From: RUG695 sp050943135
GTDB lineage: Bacteria > Planctomycetota > Planctomycetia > Pirellulales > Thermoguttaceae
Assembly: GCA_050943135.1 (NCBI GenBank)
Contig: JBMNOP010000003.1
Coordinates: 62,001-126,000 of the forward strand
Direction: 5' to 3'
DNA length: 64,000 bases
The notes below the pieces were generated by a model, which ran no database searches, was not told where the DNA came from, and saw only the letters and a program-made list of their open reading frames with translations. Of the stretch, positions 36,238-45,895 are shown piece after piece. The position numbers were made by a program, and so were the translations under genes. Each line of letters starts with the position of its first letter. Positions within the stretch are counted from its first letter, which is position 1.

Positions 36238-37065
36238 ATGACGATGGAAAAATTTCACTGCGGCTCGCTCGACTGGTCGGTTTACGCCAAAGGAGTCGGC
36301 ATGCCGCTTGTCTTTCTTCATGCATTCCCCTTGGATCATACGATGTATTCCCTCGCATGTCTTCCGCTGGAAGATGCTTATCGCGTGATCCTTCCCGATC
36401 TTCCCGGATTTGGAGAGGCCAGGTTCCTGGGGGCTTGCGTTCCGGAACGGGTCACGATGAGCGAGTATGCCGACGGCCTGGCCCTGCTCCTCGATGAACT
36501 CGGAGAAGAAAAGGTGGTTCTCTGCGGTGTGTCGATGGGGGGATACATCGCAATGCAGTTTTTCCGCCGCCATGCGCAACGTCTGGCCGGACTGATCTTT
36601 TGCGATACTCGCTCGACCCCCGATCTGCCAACGGCCGCGAAAAACCGCCTCATCCTCGCTGACACCATTCACGAACACGGCTCCGCGTCCCTTTGCGACC
36701 GAATGGTACCGAATCTCCTTTCCCCCGAAACGACGACCGAACAGCCTGATGTTGTCGATTTTCTTAGGGAGATGATTTCTCGACAAGATCCGAACGGGAT
36801 TGCCGCTGCAGCTCGCGGGATGGCGGCGCGTGACGATTCAACCGAATACCTCAAAGACATCCTCGTTCCGACACTTGTTCTCGGCGGGGTGGAAGATATG
36901 ATTTCACCTCCCGAGGCGATGAGGGAACTGGCCAGCCGGATTCCGGGAAGTGAGTTTTCCGTCATTCCCTCTGCCGGGCATCTTCCTCCCCTGGAGTCTC
37001 CGGTGTTGTTTGCTTCGACCGTCCGGGCTTTTGTCGATAAGGCTTACGACAAGCCGTCGGTCTGA
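36238..37065 (+). CDS. Alpha/beta-hydrolase fold enzyme
   Basis: The protein is 275 residues. The fold shows the oxyanion strand LVFLHAFPLDHTMYS, the nucleophile elbow VVLCGVSMGGYIAMQFF with catalytic Ser, an acid on VLGGVEDMISPP and the catalytic His in PSAGHLPPLESP. No signal peptide is present, so it is cytosolic. The substrate cannot be told from sequence; relatives include carboxylesterases, haloperoxidases and enol-lactone hydrolases. A second ATG lies two codons in. It precedes folE but with a 237-base gap. Confidence 0.85.
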   Translation: MTMEKFHCGSLDWSVYAKGVGMPLVFLHAFPLDHTMYSLACLPLEDAYRVILPDLPGFGEARFLGACVPERVTMSEYADGLALLLDELGEEKVVLCGVSMGGYIAMQFFRRHAQRLAGLIFCDTRSTPDLPTAAKNRLILADTIHEHGSASLCDRMVPNLLSPETTTEQPDVVDFLREMISRQDPNGIAAAARGMAARDDSTEYLKDILVPTLVLGGVEDMISPPEAMRELASRIPGSEFSVIPSAGHLPPLESPVLFASTVRAFVDKAYDKPSV

Positions 37066-37302
37066 CGACGGGGACTCGAACATTTTTCATTTCACTGTAA
37101 AATACTACTGTCTGGGTTTCGTGGTGATTAATGATGACTCCGGCTTTTGTTTCTTTGGGAGTTAAACCCGATAAATCAAAAAAGATGGGCTTTCTCTCTT
37201 GATCAAAACCGCTGAGAGTTTGGGTATCTTTCGTTTGTCACGTATTTGGAAATTTTCTCCCTAAAAGAAGCGATCCAATCAATGGGAAGAGAAAGTAAAC
37301 AT

Positions 37303-37893
37303 ATGAGCGAAGATGTTTCGGCTTGTGAAATCGATAAACCTCGGATTGAACGTGCGGTCAGGGAAATTCTTTACGCGATCGGGGAGGACCCTGATCGGGA
37401 AGGGCTCCTTGAGACTCCGTCCCGGGTTGCACGGATGTATGCTGAATTGTTCCAGGGGATGAATCAAGACCCTTCTTTCCATCTGAAAAAGTTCTTCACC
37501 GAGCCTTATGACGAAATTGTTTTGGTCAGGGATATCTCCTTCACGAGTGTCTGTGAGCATCATCTTCTTCCCTTCATGGGAAAGGTTCATATCGGTTACC
37601 TTCCTGATGGCCGTGTGATCGGGTTAAGTAAGCTTGCCCGCGTGGTGGAGACGGTTGCCCGTCGCCCTCAAATTCAGGAACGAATGACCCAGCAGATCGC
37701 CAATCTTTTGGTTAATGACCTGAAGGTACGCGGTGCCGGGGTGATCATCGAGGCAGAGCACACCTGCATGACGATTCGCGGAATCCAAAAAAAAGGGTCT
37801 GTTGCCGTGACCTCGGCGATGAAAGGAACTTTCCGTAAAGATGAACGCACGCGCACTGAAATTCTCCATTTGATTTTCAGTTCGCGCAAATAA
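37303..37893 (+). CDS. folE: GTP cyclohydrolase I
   Basis: The protein is 196 residues from ATG 37303, chosen for the purine-rich ribosome site (GGGAAGAGAAAG) just upstream; two upstream in-frame starts are weaker. It converts GTP to dihydroneopterin triphosphate, the first step of folate and of 7-deazapurine (queuosine) synthesis. The motifs are DREGLLETPSRVARMY, the zinc site Cys and His in VCEHHLLPF, VIGLSKLARVVE, and the second zinc Cys in HTCMTIRG. The length is normal. The leader (37066-37302) is unusually long and can fold. Confidence 0.95.
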   Translation: MSEDVSACEIDKPRIERAVREILYAIGEDPDREGLLETPSRVARMYAELFQGMNQDPSFHLKKFFTEPYDEIVLVRDISFTSVCEHHLLPFMGKVHIGYLPDGRVIGLSKLARVVETVARRPQIQERMTQQIANLLVNDLKVRGAGVIIEAEHTCMTIRGIQKKGSVAVTSAMKGTFRKDERTRTEILHLIFSSRK

Positions 37894-37921
37894 GCCTTTC
37901 TCCTTCGATTGTCGGTAATCC

Positions 37922-40900
37922 ATGACGATCCAAACAACTCAACAGGCCAGGCTCCAGGATGATCTTCGCGGACTTGTTGCCGGACAGGTCCGTTGCGACG
38001 AGATTGTTTCCCAGCTCTACGCGACCGATGCCGGGCATTTTGAGTACCGTCCCGCCGGTGTCGTGTGGCCTCGCTGTGCTTCGGATGTTTCGGCCGTGGT
38101 CAGGTATTGTTCCGAGGAGGATCTACCGGTTCATCCCCGCGGGAGCGGGACAACGGCGGCTGGCGGTTCTTTGGGGCCCGGAGTTGTTCTCGACTTTACG
38201 CGCCATATGAGGCGCCTTCTCCACGTCGAAGGCAACTCGGTCGTCGTGCAACCCGGCGCGATTCGGGAAAGGCTTAATGACATTCTGAGACGTTCAACCG
38301 GCCGATTTTTTGCGCCGAGCTCCGGATTTCTCCCGACCGATACACTCGGGTCTATCGTTTCTACCGATGTGGCCGGCCCCCGTTGGCTCAAATACGGTTT
38401 TCCCCATGACTACGTCGAGGAGCTTGAGGTTGTTTTGGCCGACGGGTCGATCTGCGAATTAAAAAGTTCCGATTTAACGGATTTTCAAAAAGGGTATTCT
38501 TCGACACCCTTTTCGATAGCCGCTGATCTGATTCTCAAGGCCGCCGATGATATTCGGGCCGAACAGCCGCGTTCCGTACCTGGCAATTCCGGATATCTTT
38601 TGCGTGGCGTTATTGATGGCCAAAAGTTCCGTCCACAGCGTCTTTTTGCCGGAAGTGAAGGGTCACTGGGAATCATCACCAAGATTCGCGCCAGAACCTC
38701 GGTTCGCGCCGCCGCATCGGCGGGGGCGATCCTTCTGTTCGATTCGCTTGAAAAGACTGCTGAAGCGATCCCGCTCCTTCTTGAGTCGGAACCGACGCTT
38801 TGTGAATTGATTGACCGACGTGCAATCAGCCTGATCATCGAAAAAAATTCTCGAATTTCTCCTTTTTTACCCTCCGGAACAGAATATGCGCTTTTAGTTG
38901 AACTTCAAGATGATTCCACGACGGCTTTGGGGGAGCGTCTCAATCGGCTGGCTCAGCGAGTCCGTCATGGGGCTTCTCTTGCCTTTGGATCGTTTCAGGC
39001 CCAAGCGCCCGGGGAGTTTGCCGTCTTCGCTGAGATCCTGAAACGTTCTGAATTGGCTCTCCTGGCTCTTGGGAGCAATATGGGGCTTGTCACCCTTTTT
39101 GAAGATCTGCATGTTCCGACGTCTGCCCTGCCGGAATTTCTCAGAATCCTCCAGAAGCTTTTGCGCAATCACAATTTGGTCTATTCGATCGGAGGACATT
39201 TAGGACAGGGACAAGTTCGGGTTGTGCCGATCATCGATTTAAACGAACCGGTCAATCACAGCGACATTGCCGCACTCGCCGAAGTAATTTGTTCTGAGGC
39301 GGTTCGTTTTGGCGGCGGCATCGGCTCGGCTCGCGATTGGGGAATGATGCGAACGCGTTTTCTTTCACTCACTTCACCCAAACTTTTCCCTGTTTTTGCG
39401 AAGTTGAAACGTGTGTTTGACCCCAAAGGAATTTTGAATCCGCAGACCGCAATTTCCCTTCCGGAAAACGAAAGATTTTTTGTGAATAGCGGTTCGAGAT
39501 ACCGTAACGAAGCTTGGCAACGCTCGTTGAGTGCCGCGAAAAAGGAAAAGGCCGAATTACCGGACGCGATGGGCCCGATGTCAAAAACACTTTCTGAAAT
39601 GCAAAGACTGCGTTCGAAACTAAGGTTGCCGGGCACGATTTCCCGAAACCAATTGGAGCTTCAGTTCAACTGGGATAAAGTATCGATTGTCTCCGATGCT
39701 TACGGTTGTTCCGGTTGCGGCCTCTGTCGAATCAGAACCTCGGGGCTTCGGATGTGTCCATCGTTTCGCCACGCGCCGGAAGAGATGTCGTCGTGTCGTG
39801 CCAAAGCAAATGTGTTACGCGGTGTGCTCGACGGAACGCTCCCTTTGGAGACAATGTCCGAAGACTCACTCAAAGAGATCGGCGATTATTGCATCGGATG
39901 TCACTGCTGCAAGTCAGAATGTCCGACGGAATCCGATATTCCAAAACTCACTTACCGGATACGGTCGGCTTACGCGGCGGCCCATGGCCTTTCGCTGACC
40001 GATAAAATCATTTCGAATCTCGATAGATTTATCCTCGCCGGATCGGTCTGTCGCTGTGCCTTTACGCGATTTCAGGCGGCCAAACCCACTCGTTGGCTTT
40101 TTGAGAAGATGTTCGGCATCACTCACGGTCGGACGTTTCCTAACATTGCCAAGAGGCGCTTTCTTAAACAGCGACGCTCCTTCCCGCGCACGACCCAGAA
40201 ATTCTCGGCGCGAGCCGTCCTTTTCGTTGATTTCTTCTCGGATTTTTACGCCCCTTCGCTTCCGGAAGCTGCCTGTGCCGTTCTGCAACATAACAACGTC
40301 GAATTGGCGATTCCTTCCCGCCAAAAGGCGTCAGGACATCTTGCTTTTGCCGTCGGTGATATGCAGCGAGCCGAACGCCTGGCTCGGTTCAACACCCGAA
40401 TTCTCATCGATTATGTTCGACAGGGATATCGTGTCGTTACACTTGAACCGATTTCTGCCGTCTGCCTTTCCCGTGAATACCTTTGGCAGCTCGACAATGC
40501 CGAGACACGATTGATAGCTGAGAATACAACGGATCTTTCCTCATTCCTCTATGAGCTTCACAAAGAAGGGAAGCTCGATCTGAATCTAATGCCCATTCCA
40601 AAGACAATCGGATATCATGCTCCCTGTCGCACATTGGCCCTTGTTGGCAAATCAGTTAATGTTCCGACGCCGGCCGAAGAACTTCTTCGCCTGATTCCCA
40701 GACTCAATGTGCGTCGGTTGGAACGCGGTTGCTGCGGGTTGTCTGGACCTCACGGTTTTAGAAAATCCAACCATATGGCGAGCCTGATGCTCGGAATGCC
40801 GCTTTTCCTGGCGTTGCGCGACCCGGCCATCGAGTTTGCAGCCACCGAATGTAATATCTGCCGTTTGCAGATGGAGCAAGGGTCTGAAAAAAGTGTTTAT

Positions 40901-40960
40901 CATCCCGTTCATCTCCTGGCCCATGCTTATGGTTTCATGATGATTCCTCAATTGAATTGA
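37922..40960 (+). CDS. FAD-linked oxidase / Fe-S (GlcD-GlpC type) fusion
   Basis: This 1012-residue flavin and iron-sulfur oxidoreductase resembles YdiJ-type or D-2-hydroxyacid dehydrogenases. The PCMH FAD domain (about 20-270) includes HPRGSGTTAAGGSLGPGVVLD, and the GlcD C-terminal domain covers about 280-510. Two 4Fe-4S motifs follow: CSGCGLC ... MCPSF and YCIGCHCCKSECPTESD at about 595-670. A CCG domain pair comes at about 760-1000 (YHAPCRTLALVGK, RGCCGLSGPHGF). It likely oxidises a 2-hydroxyacid such as D-lactate and passes electrons to Fe-S centres. There is no signal peptide. It follows folE by 28 bases, but no pathway link is apparent. Confidence 0.88.
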   Translation: MTIQTTQQARLQDDLRGLVAGQVRCDEIVSQLYATDAGHFEYRPAGVVWPRCASDVSAVVRYCSEEDLPVHPRGSGTTAAGGSLGPGVVLDFTRHMRRLLHVEGNSVVVQPGAIRERLNDILRRSTGRFFAPSSGFLPTDTLGSIVSTDVAGPRWLKYGFPHDYVEELEVVLADGSICELKSSDLTDFQKGYSSTPFSIAADLILKAADDIRAEQPRSVPGNSGYLLRGVIDGQKFRPQRLFAGSEGSLGIITKIRARTSVRAAASAGAILLFDSLEKTAEAIPLLLESEPTLCELIDRRAISLIIEKNSRISPFLPSGTEYALLVELQDDSTTALGERLNRLAQRVRHGASLAFGSFQAQAPGEFAVFAEILKRSELALLALGSNMGLVTLFEDLHVPTSALPEFLRILQKLLRNHNLVYSIGGHLGQGQVRVVPIIDLNEPVNHSDIAALAEVICSEAVRFGGGIGSARDWGMMRTRFLSLTSPKLFPVFAKLKRVFDPKGILNPQTAISLPENERFFVNSGSRYRNEAWQRSLSAAKKEKAELPDAMGPMSKTLSEMQRLRSKLRLPGTISRNQLELQFNWDKVSIVSDAYGCSGCGLCRIRTSGLRMCPSFRHAPEEMSSCRAKANVLRGVLDGTLPLETMSEDSLKEIGDYCIGCHCCKSECPTESDIPKLTYRIRSAYAAAHGLSLTDKIISNLDRFILAGSVCRCAFTRFQAAKPTRWLFEKMFGITHGRTFPNIAKRRFLKQRRSFPRTTQKFSARAVLFVDFFSDFYAPSLPEAACAVLQHNNVELAIPSRQKASGHLAFAVGDMQRAERLARFNTRILIDYVRQGYRVVTLEPISAVCLSREYLWQLDNAETRLIAENTTDLSSFLYELHKEGKLDLNLMPIPKTIGYHAPCRTLALVGKSVNVPTPAEELLRLIPRLNVRRLERGCCGLSGPHGFRKSNHMASLMLGMPLFLALRDPAIEFAATECNICRLQMEQGSEKSVYHPVHLLAHAYGFMMIPQLN

Positions 40961-41093
40961 ATTTCTTTTCGTCCCGTTTCTTTCTTTCCGCCCTTCTGAT
41001 ATGATAACCCCTATAAGGAATTTCGATTGGTTTCGCGTTTTTTGTTTTGGAGATCTCGCCGAACAAGCCTGTTTTTTACAAAAGGGTGGTTTT

Positions 41094-43385
41094 ATGCGGT
41101 GTGTATTCAGTTTCTTCTTACTGCCGGTTATGGCTTTCCTCTGCTCGTGTTCCCTTCTTCTGGGTGCGGACTGGCAGATCATTCTTCCTGCCCACCCCTC
41201 AGTCACCGAGAATACCGCAGCTCAGGAGCTTCAAACCCATTTGCAGCAAATGACGGGAAAAGAGTTTCCGATCACATTGGAATCGGCGGATATGCCGACA
41301 GATCATCTTCTTTCGGTCGGCAATACGCTCATTGCCCAGTCTTACATCGACAAAGAGCATCCCGAACCGTTCAAGTTTGATGAAATCTTTGTTCGTGCCG
41401 ACGGAACCAATTTGATTCTGACCGGTCACGAACGGCGTGGAGCGCTCTATGCCGTCTACACATTTTTGGAAGATAACTGCGGCTGTCGTTGGTATACCGA
41501 GGAAGCCAGTCGGATTCCAAAGTACGACGATCTCGTTTTTCCCGCCGACCTTATCATCTCCTATGCTCCGCCGCTGATGTCACGCGAGCCGTATCATCAT
41601 CTCGCATGGCCTTCCCTTTACTCTGCCAGGAATAAAGCCAACGGACATATCGAAGAGACTCACGGCGGTCGACTCGCCATTCTCAACGGGGTTCATTCGT
41701 TTTTCCATTATATCTCCCCAGATCGCTATTTCGACGCCTATCCGGAATGGTTCAGCGAATTAGACGGCGTACGTGTCCGCAAAGATTCTCAGCTCTGCTT
41801 GACAAACGATGAAATGCGAGAGGAGCTGACCCAGAATGTTTTGGCCGATCTTCGTGCTCATCCCGAAACGACCATGATTGATATCAGCCAAAACGACCAA
41901 ATCAACTTCTGCAGATGCAAGAAGTGCAAAGCAGTCGATGAAGAGGAAGAGAGTCATGCTGGAACACTGATTCGGTTTTTGAATCAGGTGGCAGCCGACG
42001 TCGAAAAAGAGTTTCCAGATGTTCTGATCGAAACCCTCGCGTATCAGTACACACGCAAACCTCCAAAATCGGTCCGTCCGCGACATAATATCGTCATTCG
42101 TCTTTGTTCGATCGAGTGTGATTTCGGTCGTCCTCTTGACGGTGCTGAGGCACCCGGGCCGAACCGGGAATTCATGAAAGACATCGAAGGGTGGGGGAAA
42201 ATTGCTCCCCGTCTATTGATTTGGGATTATGTTACCAATTACGATGATTACATCGGCCCCCATCCAAACTGGTGGGTACTCGGCCCGAATATTCGTACCT
42301 TCGTGAATCATGGTGCGATCGGGGTTTTTGAAGAAGGAGAAGGACAGGACTTCTGTGAGATGAAGAACTGGGTTCTCTCGAAGCTGATGTGGAACCCCGG
42401 GCTCGACACGGAAACCCTGATGAACGAGTTTGCCGAGGGGTATTACGGTGAAGAAACCGCGCCGTTTCTTATGGAATACTGGCGTACGCTCTACGCTCGC
42501 CTTTTAGAGAGCGGCGCCGAGCTTGGATGTTTCCGAACCCATTCCGATCAATGGCTCGATTTGGCAACCCTTAATAAAGTCACGAGGCTATGGCGACAGG
42601 CTGAAGAGTCGGTCGCACGTATCTATGGGCAGGATTCTCCTCAGGCGGTCCGTCTCAGAAAGTCACGTACGTCGCTTGATTCCGTCTGGCTGACCCGCTA
42701 CCAAAGTCTTCGGATCGCGGCCCGAAGGGAAAATCTTCCTTTCGAAGGACCTGCCGATTTTGGGGCCGCGGCATCTGATTTTGCGCAATGTTGTATCGAT
42801 AACAATTTCGAGGGACCGAATCTCTACACTGTTGGAGCAAGCGGCCTTGCATGGTTTGAAAATTTGCCCAAAAATATAGTGACACCGTCGGCGATTCCTT
42901 TAGCGCCTTCGAGTTGGAAAATCACGGGTGCCGGCGAGGTTGCCGAGCGTTCCCTGAACCTGGACGGCACGAACGGAAGAGTGATTTCTTTTTATGCTCC
43001 CTGTGGATACGACGTGAAAGATATCAATGCCGAATTTTACCTTGACTCGGAACAGTCAGCTTTTGGTGTTATTTTCGGGCTGGTCGATGAAGGAAATTAT
43101 TCCTTTTTACGCCTGGATGCCGATTCGATCTTGACCGGCACCGTCGGACCCGCTATGGAGAAGTTCCGTCACGAGGACTCGGGGGAAGAGCCCGGCCGGT
43201 GGCATACGATCCGTCTGCGTTTTACCGATCAGCACAAGTTATTTGCCCTTTTTATTGACGGAAAATGTCGTTACGAATGGCTTTTCTATCCCCGCCCGGA
43301 TCAAAAAATCGGGAAGATCGGATTTTTTGCCGAAAACGGAAAGGCTTCTGTCCGTGATATCTATGTTACAGGAAAGCCGGACTGA
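41094..43385 (+). CDS. Exported DUF4838 glycosidase-like protein
   Basis: The protein is 763 residues from ATG 41094 (AAGGGTGG upstream), with a signal peptide (MRCVFSFFLLPVMAFL then CSCS, a possible lipobox). An N-terminal alpha-glucuronidase-like domain has TENTAAQELQTHLQQMTG and GALYAVYTFLEDNCGCRWY. The central DUF4838 domain (about 190-480) contains IDISQNDQINFCRCKKC and VLIETLAYQYTRKPP. The C-terminal 150 residues resemble a LamG/concanavalin-type carbohydrate-binding module. The family is common in Planctomycetota, Verrucomicrobiota and Bacteroidota that use polysaccharides; a specific substrate is unknown. Confidence 0.85.
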   Translation: MRCVFSFFLLPVMAFLCSCSLLLGADWQIILPAHPSVTENTAAQELQTHLQQMTGKEFPITLESADMPTDHLLSVGNTLIAQSYIDKEHPEPFKFDEIFVRADGTNLILTGHERRGALYAVYTFLEDNCGCRWYTEEASRIPKYDDLVFPADLIISYAPPLMSREPYHHLAWPSLYSARNKANGHIEETHGGRLAILNGVHSFFHYISPDRYFDAYPEWFSELDGVRVRKDSQLCLTNDEMREELTQNVLADLRAHPETTMIDISQNDQINFCRCKKCKAVDEEEESHAGTLIRFLNQVAADVEKEFPDVLIETLAYQYTRKPPKSVRPRHNIVIRLCSIECDFGRPLDGAEAPGPNREFMKDIEGWGKIAPRLLIWDYVTNYDDYIGPHPNWWVLGPNIRTFVNHGAIGVFEEGEGQDFCEMKNWVLSKLMWNPGLDTETLMNEFAEGYYGEETAPFLMEYWRTLYARLLESGAELGCFRTHSDQWLDLATLNKVTRLWRQAEESVARIYGQDSPQAVRLRKSRTSLDSVWLTRYQSLRIAARRENLPFEGPADFGAAASDFAQCCIDNNFEGPNLYTVGASGLAWFENLPKNIVTPSAIPLAPSSWKITGAGEVAERSLNLDGTNGRVISFYAPCGYDVKDINAEFYLDSEQSAFGVIFGLVDEGNYSFLRLDADSILTGTVGPAMEKFRHEDSGEEPGRWHTIRLRFTDQHKLFALFIDGKCRYEWLFYPRPDQKIGKIGFFAENGKASVRDIYVTGKPD

Positions 43386-44008
43386 CACCAAAAAATCACA
43401 ACAGGAAGCCAACGGCGCTTCCATAATGAAACGGCGGTGTCCGCCCTCATCGGCGCTGCCATTTTGAGCTCGTGAACATTGAGAGGTGTAACAAACGGAA
43501 GACGAGAACGGAAGTTATGCGTATGCGAAGTTGCGGGGTTTAGGATACCAATGTACGTTTCAAGACCTTAAAAACCGGTTTGGTTGGATTGTACGCGACG
43601 TTCGTCGCAAAATTTTTCCGGAGAGATGCCGGAACCTCTCAAACGCCTTCTTTCTGGCTGTATCGAGTTTTCGTTCAAACCCGGCAGCGCCGGAAAAAGC
43701 TCTGTTCTTTACTCCATAAAATTCACAGGGGCAGCATCTCCGATTTGTCGCGTCCCGGTGGGATATTCTGTCCATACGCGTGATTTTAGACCCGATGACC
43801 GCCATAGGTGCGCTGAACGCCCCAAACCCACACGCAAAAAGTCACTTTCACCCCATGTAGTGAGGTCGTTTTAGGTTGTCCACGGGGGGTTTAAGAATGT
43901 CGGGGTTTGCGGTACTGTCCTATTGAAATTTTCCCAGAGCGGTATAAAATGGGAGCTTTAGAATGCTTTGTTTTTCGTTCTGTCAACCACCAGAAGGAGA
44001 TCTACGTT
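43386..44008 (+). other. Long intergenic region upstream of the NifU-like gene
   Basis: About 620 bases have no believable gene; the frames present have unnatural composition. A 5-bp hairpin GCGAC/GTCGC at 43595-43608 is followed by AAAATTTTT and could be a weak terminator. A TATAAA at 43943-43948 with TTGAAA 14 bases upstream is a poor promoter candidate because the spacer is short. Confidence 0.45.
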
Positions 44009-44701
44009 ATGCAATATACTCGAGAAGTGGAGCAAATGACCTGCATCGCTAAAGGGCCGAATCACGGTCCGGCGCCGATTCCGGAAGAAGGCCGTTGGGT
44101 TCCGGTGACTCAGATTTCAGATATTTCGGGCTTTACCCATGGAATCGGTTGGTGCGCGCCCCAACAGGGGACCTGCAAGCTCTCACTGAACATCAAAAAC
44201 GGGATTATCGAAGAAGCCCTCGTCGAAACGCTCGGCTGTTCCGGGATGACCCACTCCGCCGCAATGGCTGCGGAGATTCTTCCCGGCAAAACACTCCTTG
44301 AAGCTCTCAACACCGATCTTGTCTGTGATGCCATCAACACCGCAATGCGCGAACTTTTCCTTCAGATTGCCTATGGCCGTTCCCAGTCTGCCTTCTCCGA
44401 AGGCGGGCTTACGGTCGGTGCCGGTCTCGAAGATCTCGGCAAAGGCCTCCGCAGTCAGATCGGTACGATGTACTCCACCAAAGCCAAAGGCCCCCGCTAT
44501 CTCGAAATAGCTGAGGGTTACGTTTTGAAAGTCGGTCTCGACAAAGATGACCAAATCATCGGATACCAGTTCGTAAACCTCGGCAAAATGATGGAAGCGA
44601 TCCGAAAAGGGACCGATCCCAAGGAAGCCTACGAGAAGAATATCGGTACCTATGGTCGGTTTACCGAAGCAGTCAAAAAAGTGGATCCCCGCAAAGAATA
44701 A
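44009..44701 (+). CDS. NifU-like iron-sulfur scaffold protein
   Basis: The protein is 230 residues from ATG 44009, preceded by AAGGAGA. The Cys-containing motif GIGWCAPQQGTCKLSLNIK, then LVETLGCSGMTHSAAMAAEIL, is like the cluster-holding core of NifU/IscU scaffolds, but there is no catalytic cysteine set of the classical three. It includes a Gly-rich segment (AFSEGGLTVGAGLEDLGKG) and a charged C-terminus. A second gene, GGGtGRT, follows 67 bases later; the two often sit together in anaerobes. The likely job is binding or transferring an Fe-S cluster, but substrate and partner are unknown. Confidence 0.75.
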   Translation: MQYTREVEQMTCIAKGPNHGPAPIPEEGRWVPVTQISDISGFTHGIGWCAPQQGTCKLSLNIKNGIIEEALVETLGCSGMTHSAAMAAEILPGKTLLEALNTDLVCDAINTAMRELFLQIAYGRSQSAFSEGGLTVGAGLEDLGKGLRSQIGTMYSTKAKGPRYLEIAEGYVLKVGLDKDDQIIGYQFVNLGKMMEAIRKGTDPKEAYEKNIGTYGRFTEAVKKVDPRKE

Positions 44702-44768
44702 ACGATTGTGGCACATCGGTTTGGTTTAAGGCAAAAAGAAAAATATCATCTGAAATGAGGCTTGAAAT

Positions 44769-45767
44769 ATGGTTCAATTTGAAAGTTACGAACGAAGGGT
44801 CAAGAAAATAGAACAAGTGCTCGCGAAGTACCAGTTTGCCAATCTCGAAGAAGTCCGTGAGCTTTGTCTCTCGAAAGGCGTTGATGTCGAAAAGATCGTC
44901 AAGGGAATTCAGCCGATCGCTTTTGAAAACGCGGTTTGGGCTTACACGCTGGGTGCTGGCATTGCATTAAAGAAAAGTTGCGTCAAAGCCGCCGATGCCG
45001 CTGAAGCCATCGGTGAAGGGCTTCAATCGTTTTGTATTCCCGGATCCGTTGCCGATCAGCGTCAGGTTGGTTTAGGACACGGCAATTTGGCGGCGATGCT
45101 TCTGCGCGAGGAAACCCGTTGTTTCTGCTTCCTGGCCGGCCACGAGTCTTTTGCGGCCGCCGAAGGAGCGATCGGGATCGCTCGTACTGCCAACAAAGTT
45201 CGCCACACCCCCCTGAAGGTCATTCTGAACGGTCTTGGCAAAGATGCCGCCATGATCATCAGCCGCATCAACGGTTTTACCTATGTCCAGACCAAGTACG
45301 ATTACTGTACCGGCGAAGTCAAGGTTGTCAAAGAGACTCCTTATTCCGACGGCGAACGGGCGAAAGTCCGTTGCTTCGGTTGTGACGATGTTTCCGAAGG
45401 CGTTGCGATTATGCGCATGGAAGGTGTCGATGTTTCAATTACCGGAAATTCGACTAACCCAACGCGTTTCCAGCACCCGGTTGCCGGCACCTATAAAAAA
45501 TGGTCGAACGATAACGGTAGGAAATATTTCTCGGTCGCTTCCGGCGGAGGCACCGGCCGTACGCTTCACCCCGACAACATGGCTGCCGGTCCGGCCTCTT
45601 ACGGAATGACCGACACGCTGGGGCGAATGCACTCCGACGCGCAGTTTGCCGGTTCCTCTTCGGTTCCCGCTCACGTCGAAATGATGGGACTTATCGGAAT
45701 GGGAAATAACCCGATGGTCGGCGCTTCCGTCGCCGTTGCCGTCGCGATCGAAGAGGCCTCGAAATAA
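44769..45767 (+). CDS. GGGtGRT-family protein
   Basis: This 332-residue protein contains the family's hallmark SVASGGGTGRTLHPDN at about residue 255-270. Other features are GLGHGNLAAMLLREETRCFC, AGHESFAAAEGAIG, TGEVKVVKETPYSDGERAKV, and a glycine-rich end (GLIGMGNNPMVGASVAVAVA). No known catalytic motif or signal is seen. In anaerobes the gene lies beside a NifU-like scaffold gene, as here, so an Fe-S cluster-linked reaction is suspected. The biochemical role is not established to my knowledge. A strong terminator follows. Confidence 0.85.
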   Translation: MVQFESYERRVKKIEQVLAKYQFANLEEVRELCLSKGVDVEKIVKGIQPIAFENAVWAYTLGAGIALKKSCVKAADAAEAIGEGLQSFCIPGSVADQRQVGLGHGNLAAMLLREETRCFCFLAGHESFAAAEGAIGIARTANKVRHTPLKVILNGLGKDAAMIISRINGFTYVQTKYDYCTGEVKVVKETPYSDGERAKVRCFGCDDVSEGVAIMRMEGVDVSITGNSTNPTRFQHPVAGTYKKWSNDNGRKYFSVASGGGTGRTLHPDNMAAGPASYGMTDTLGRMHSDAQFAGSSSVPAHVEMMGLIGMGNNPMVGASVAVAVAIEEASK

Positions 45768-45814
45768 AATTTACGAACCTTGTTTCGGAAAAAACAAATT
45801 CGGTTTTCCTCTTT

Positions 45815-45854
45815 TCCGAAAAGTTCTCGCCCCAGAGACTTTTCGGAAATTTTT
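45815..45854 (+). terminator. Rho-independent terminator
   Basis: TCCGAAAAG (45815-45823) pairs with CTTTTCGGA (45839-45847), with inner CTC/GAG pairs, followed by T5 at 45850-45854. It closes the NifU-like/GGGtGRT pair. Confidence 0.75.
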
Positions 45855-45895
45855 AGGGGATTCTTACCCCTTGATCTCGAAGGAAAGGTAGTTCA

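Noticed and set aside
36091..36786. 231-codon minus-strand frame opposite the alpha/beta hydrolase
   Set aside because: Antisense shadow of a well-supported gene carrying the catalytic Ser and His motifs.
43584..43874. 96-codon frame upstream of the NifU-like gene
   Set aside because: Composition is unnatural, no start signal is seen and no family is recognisable.
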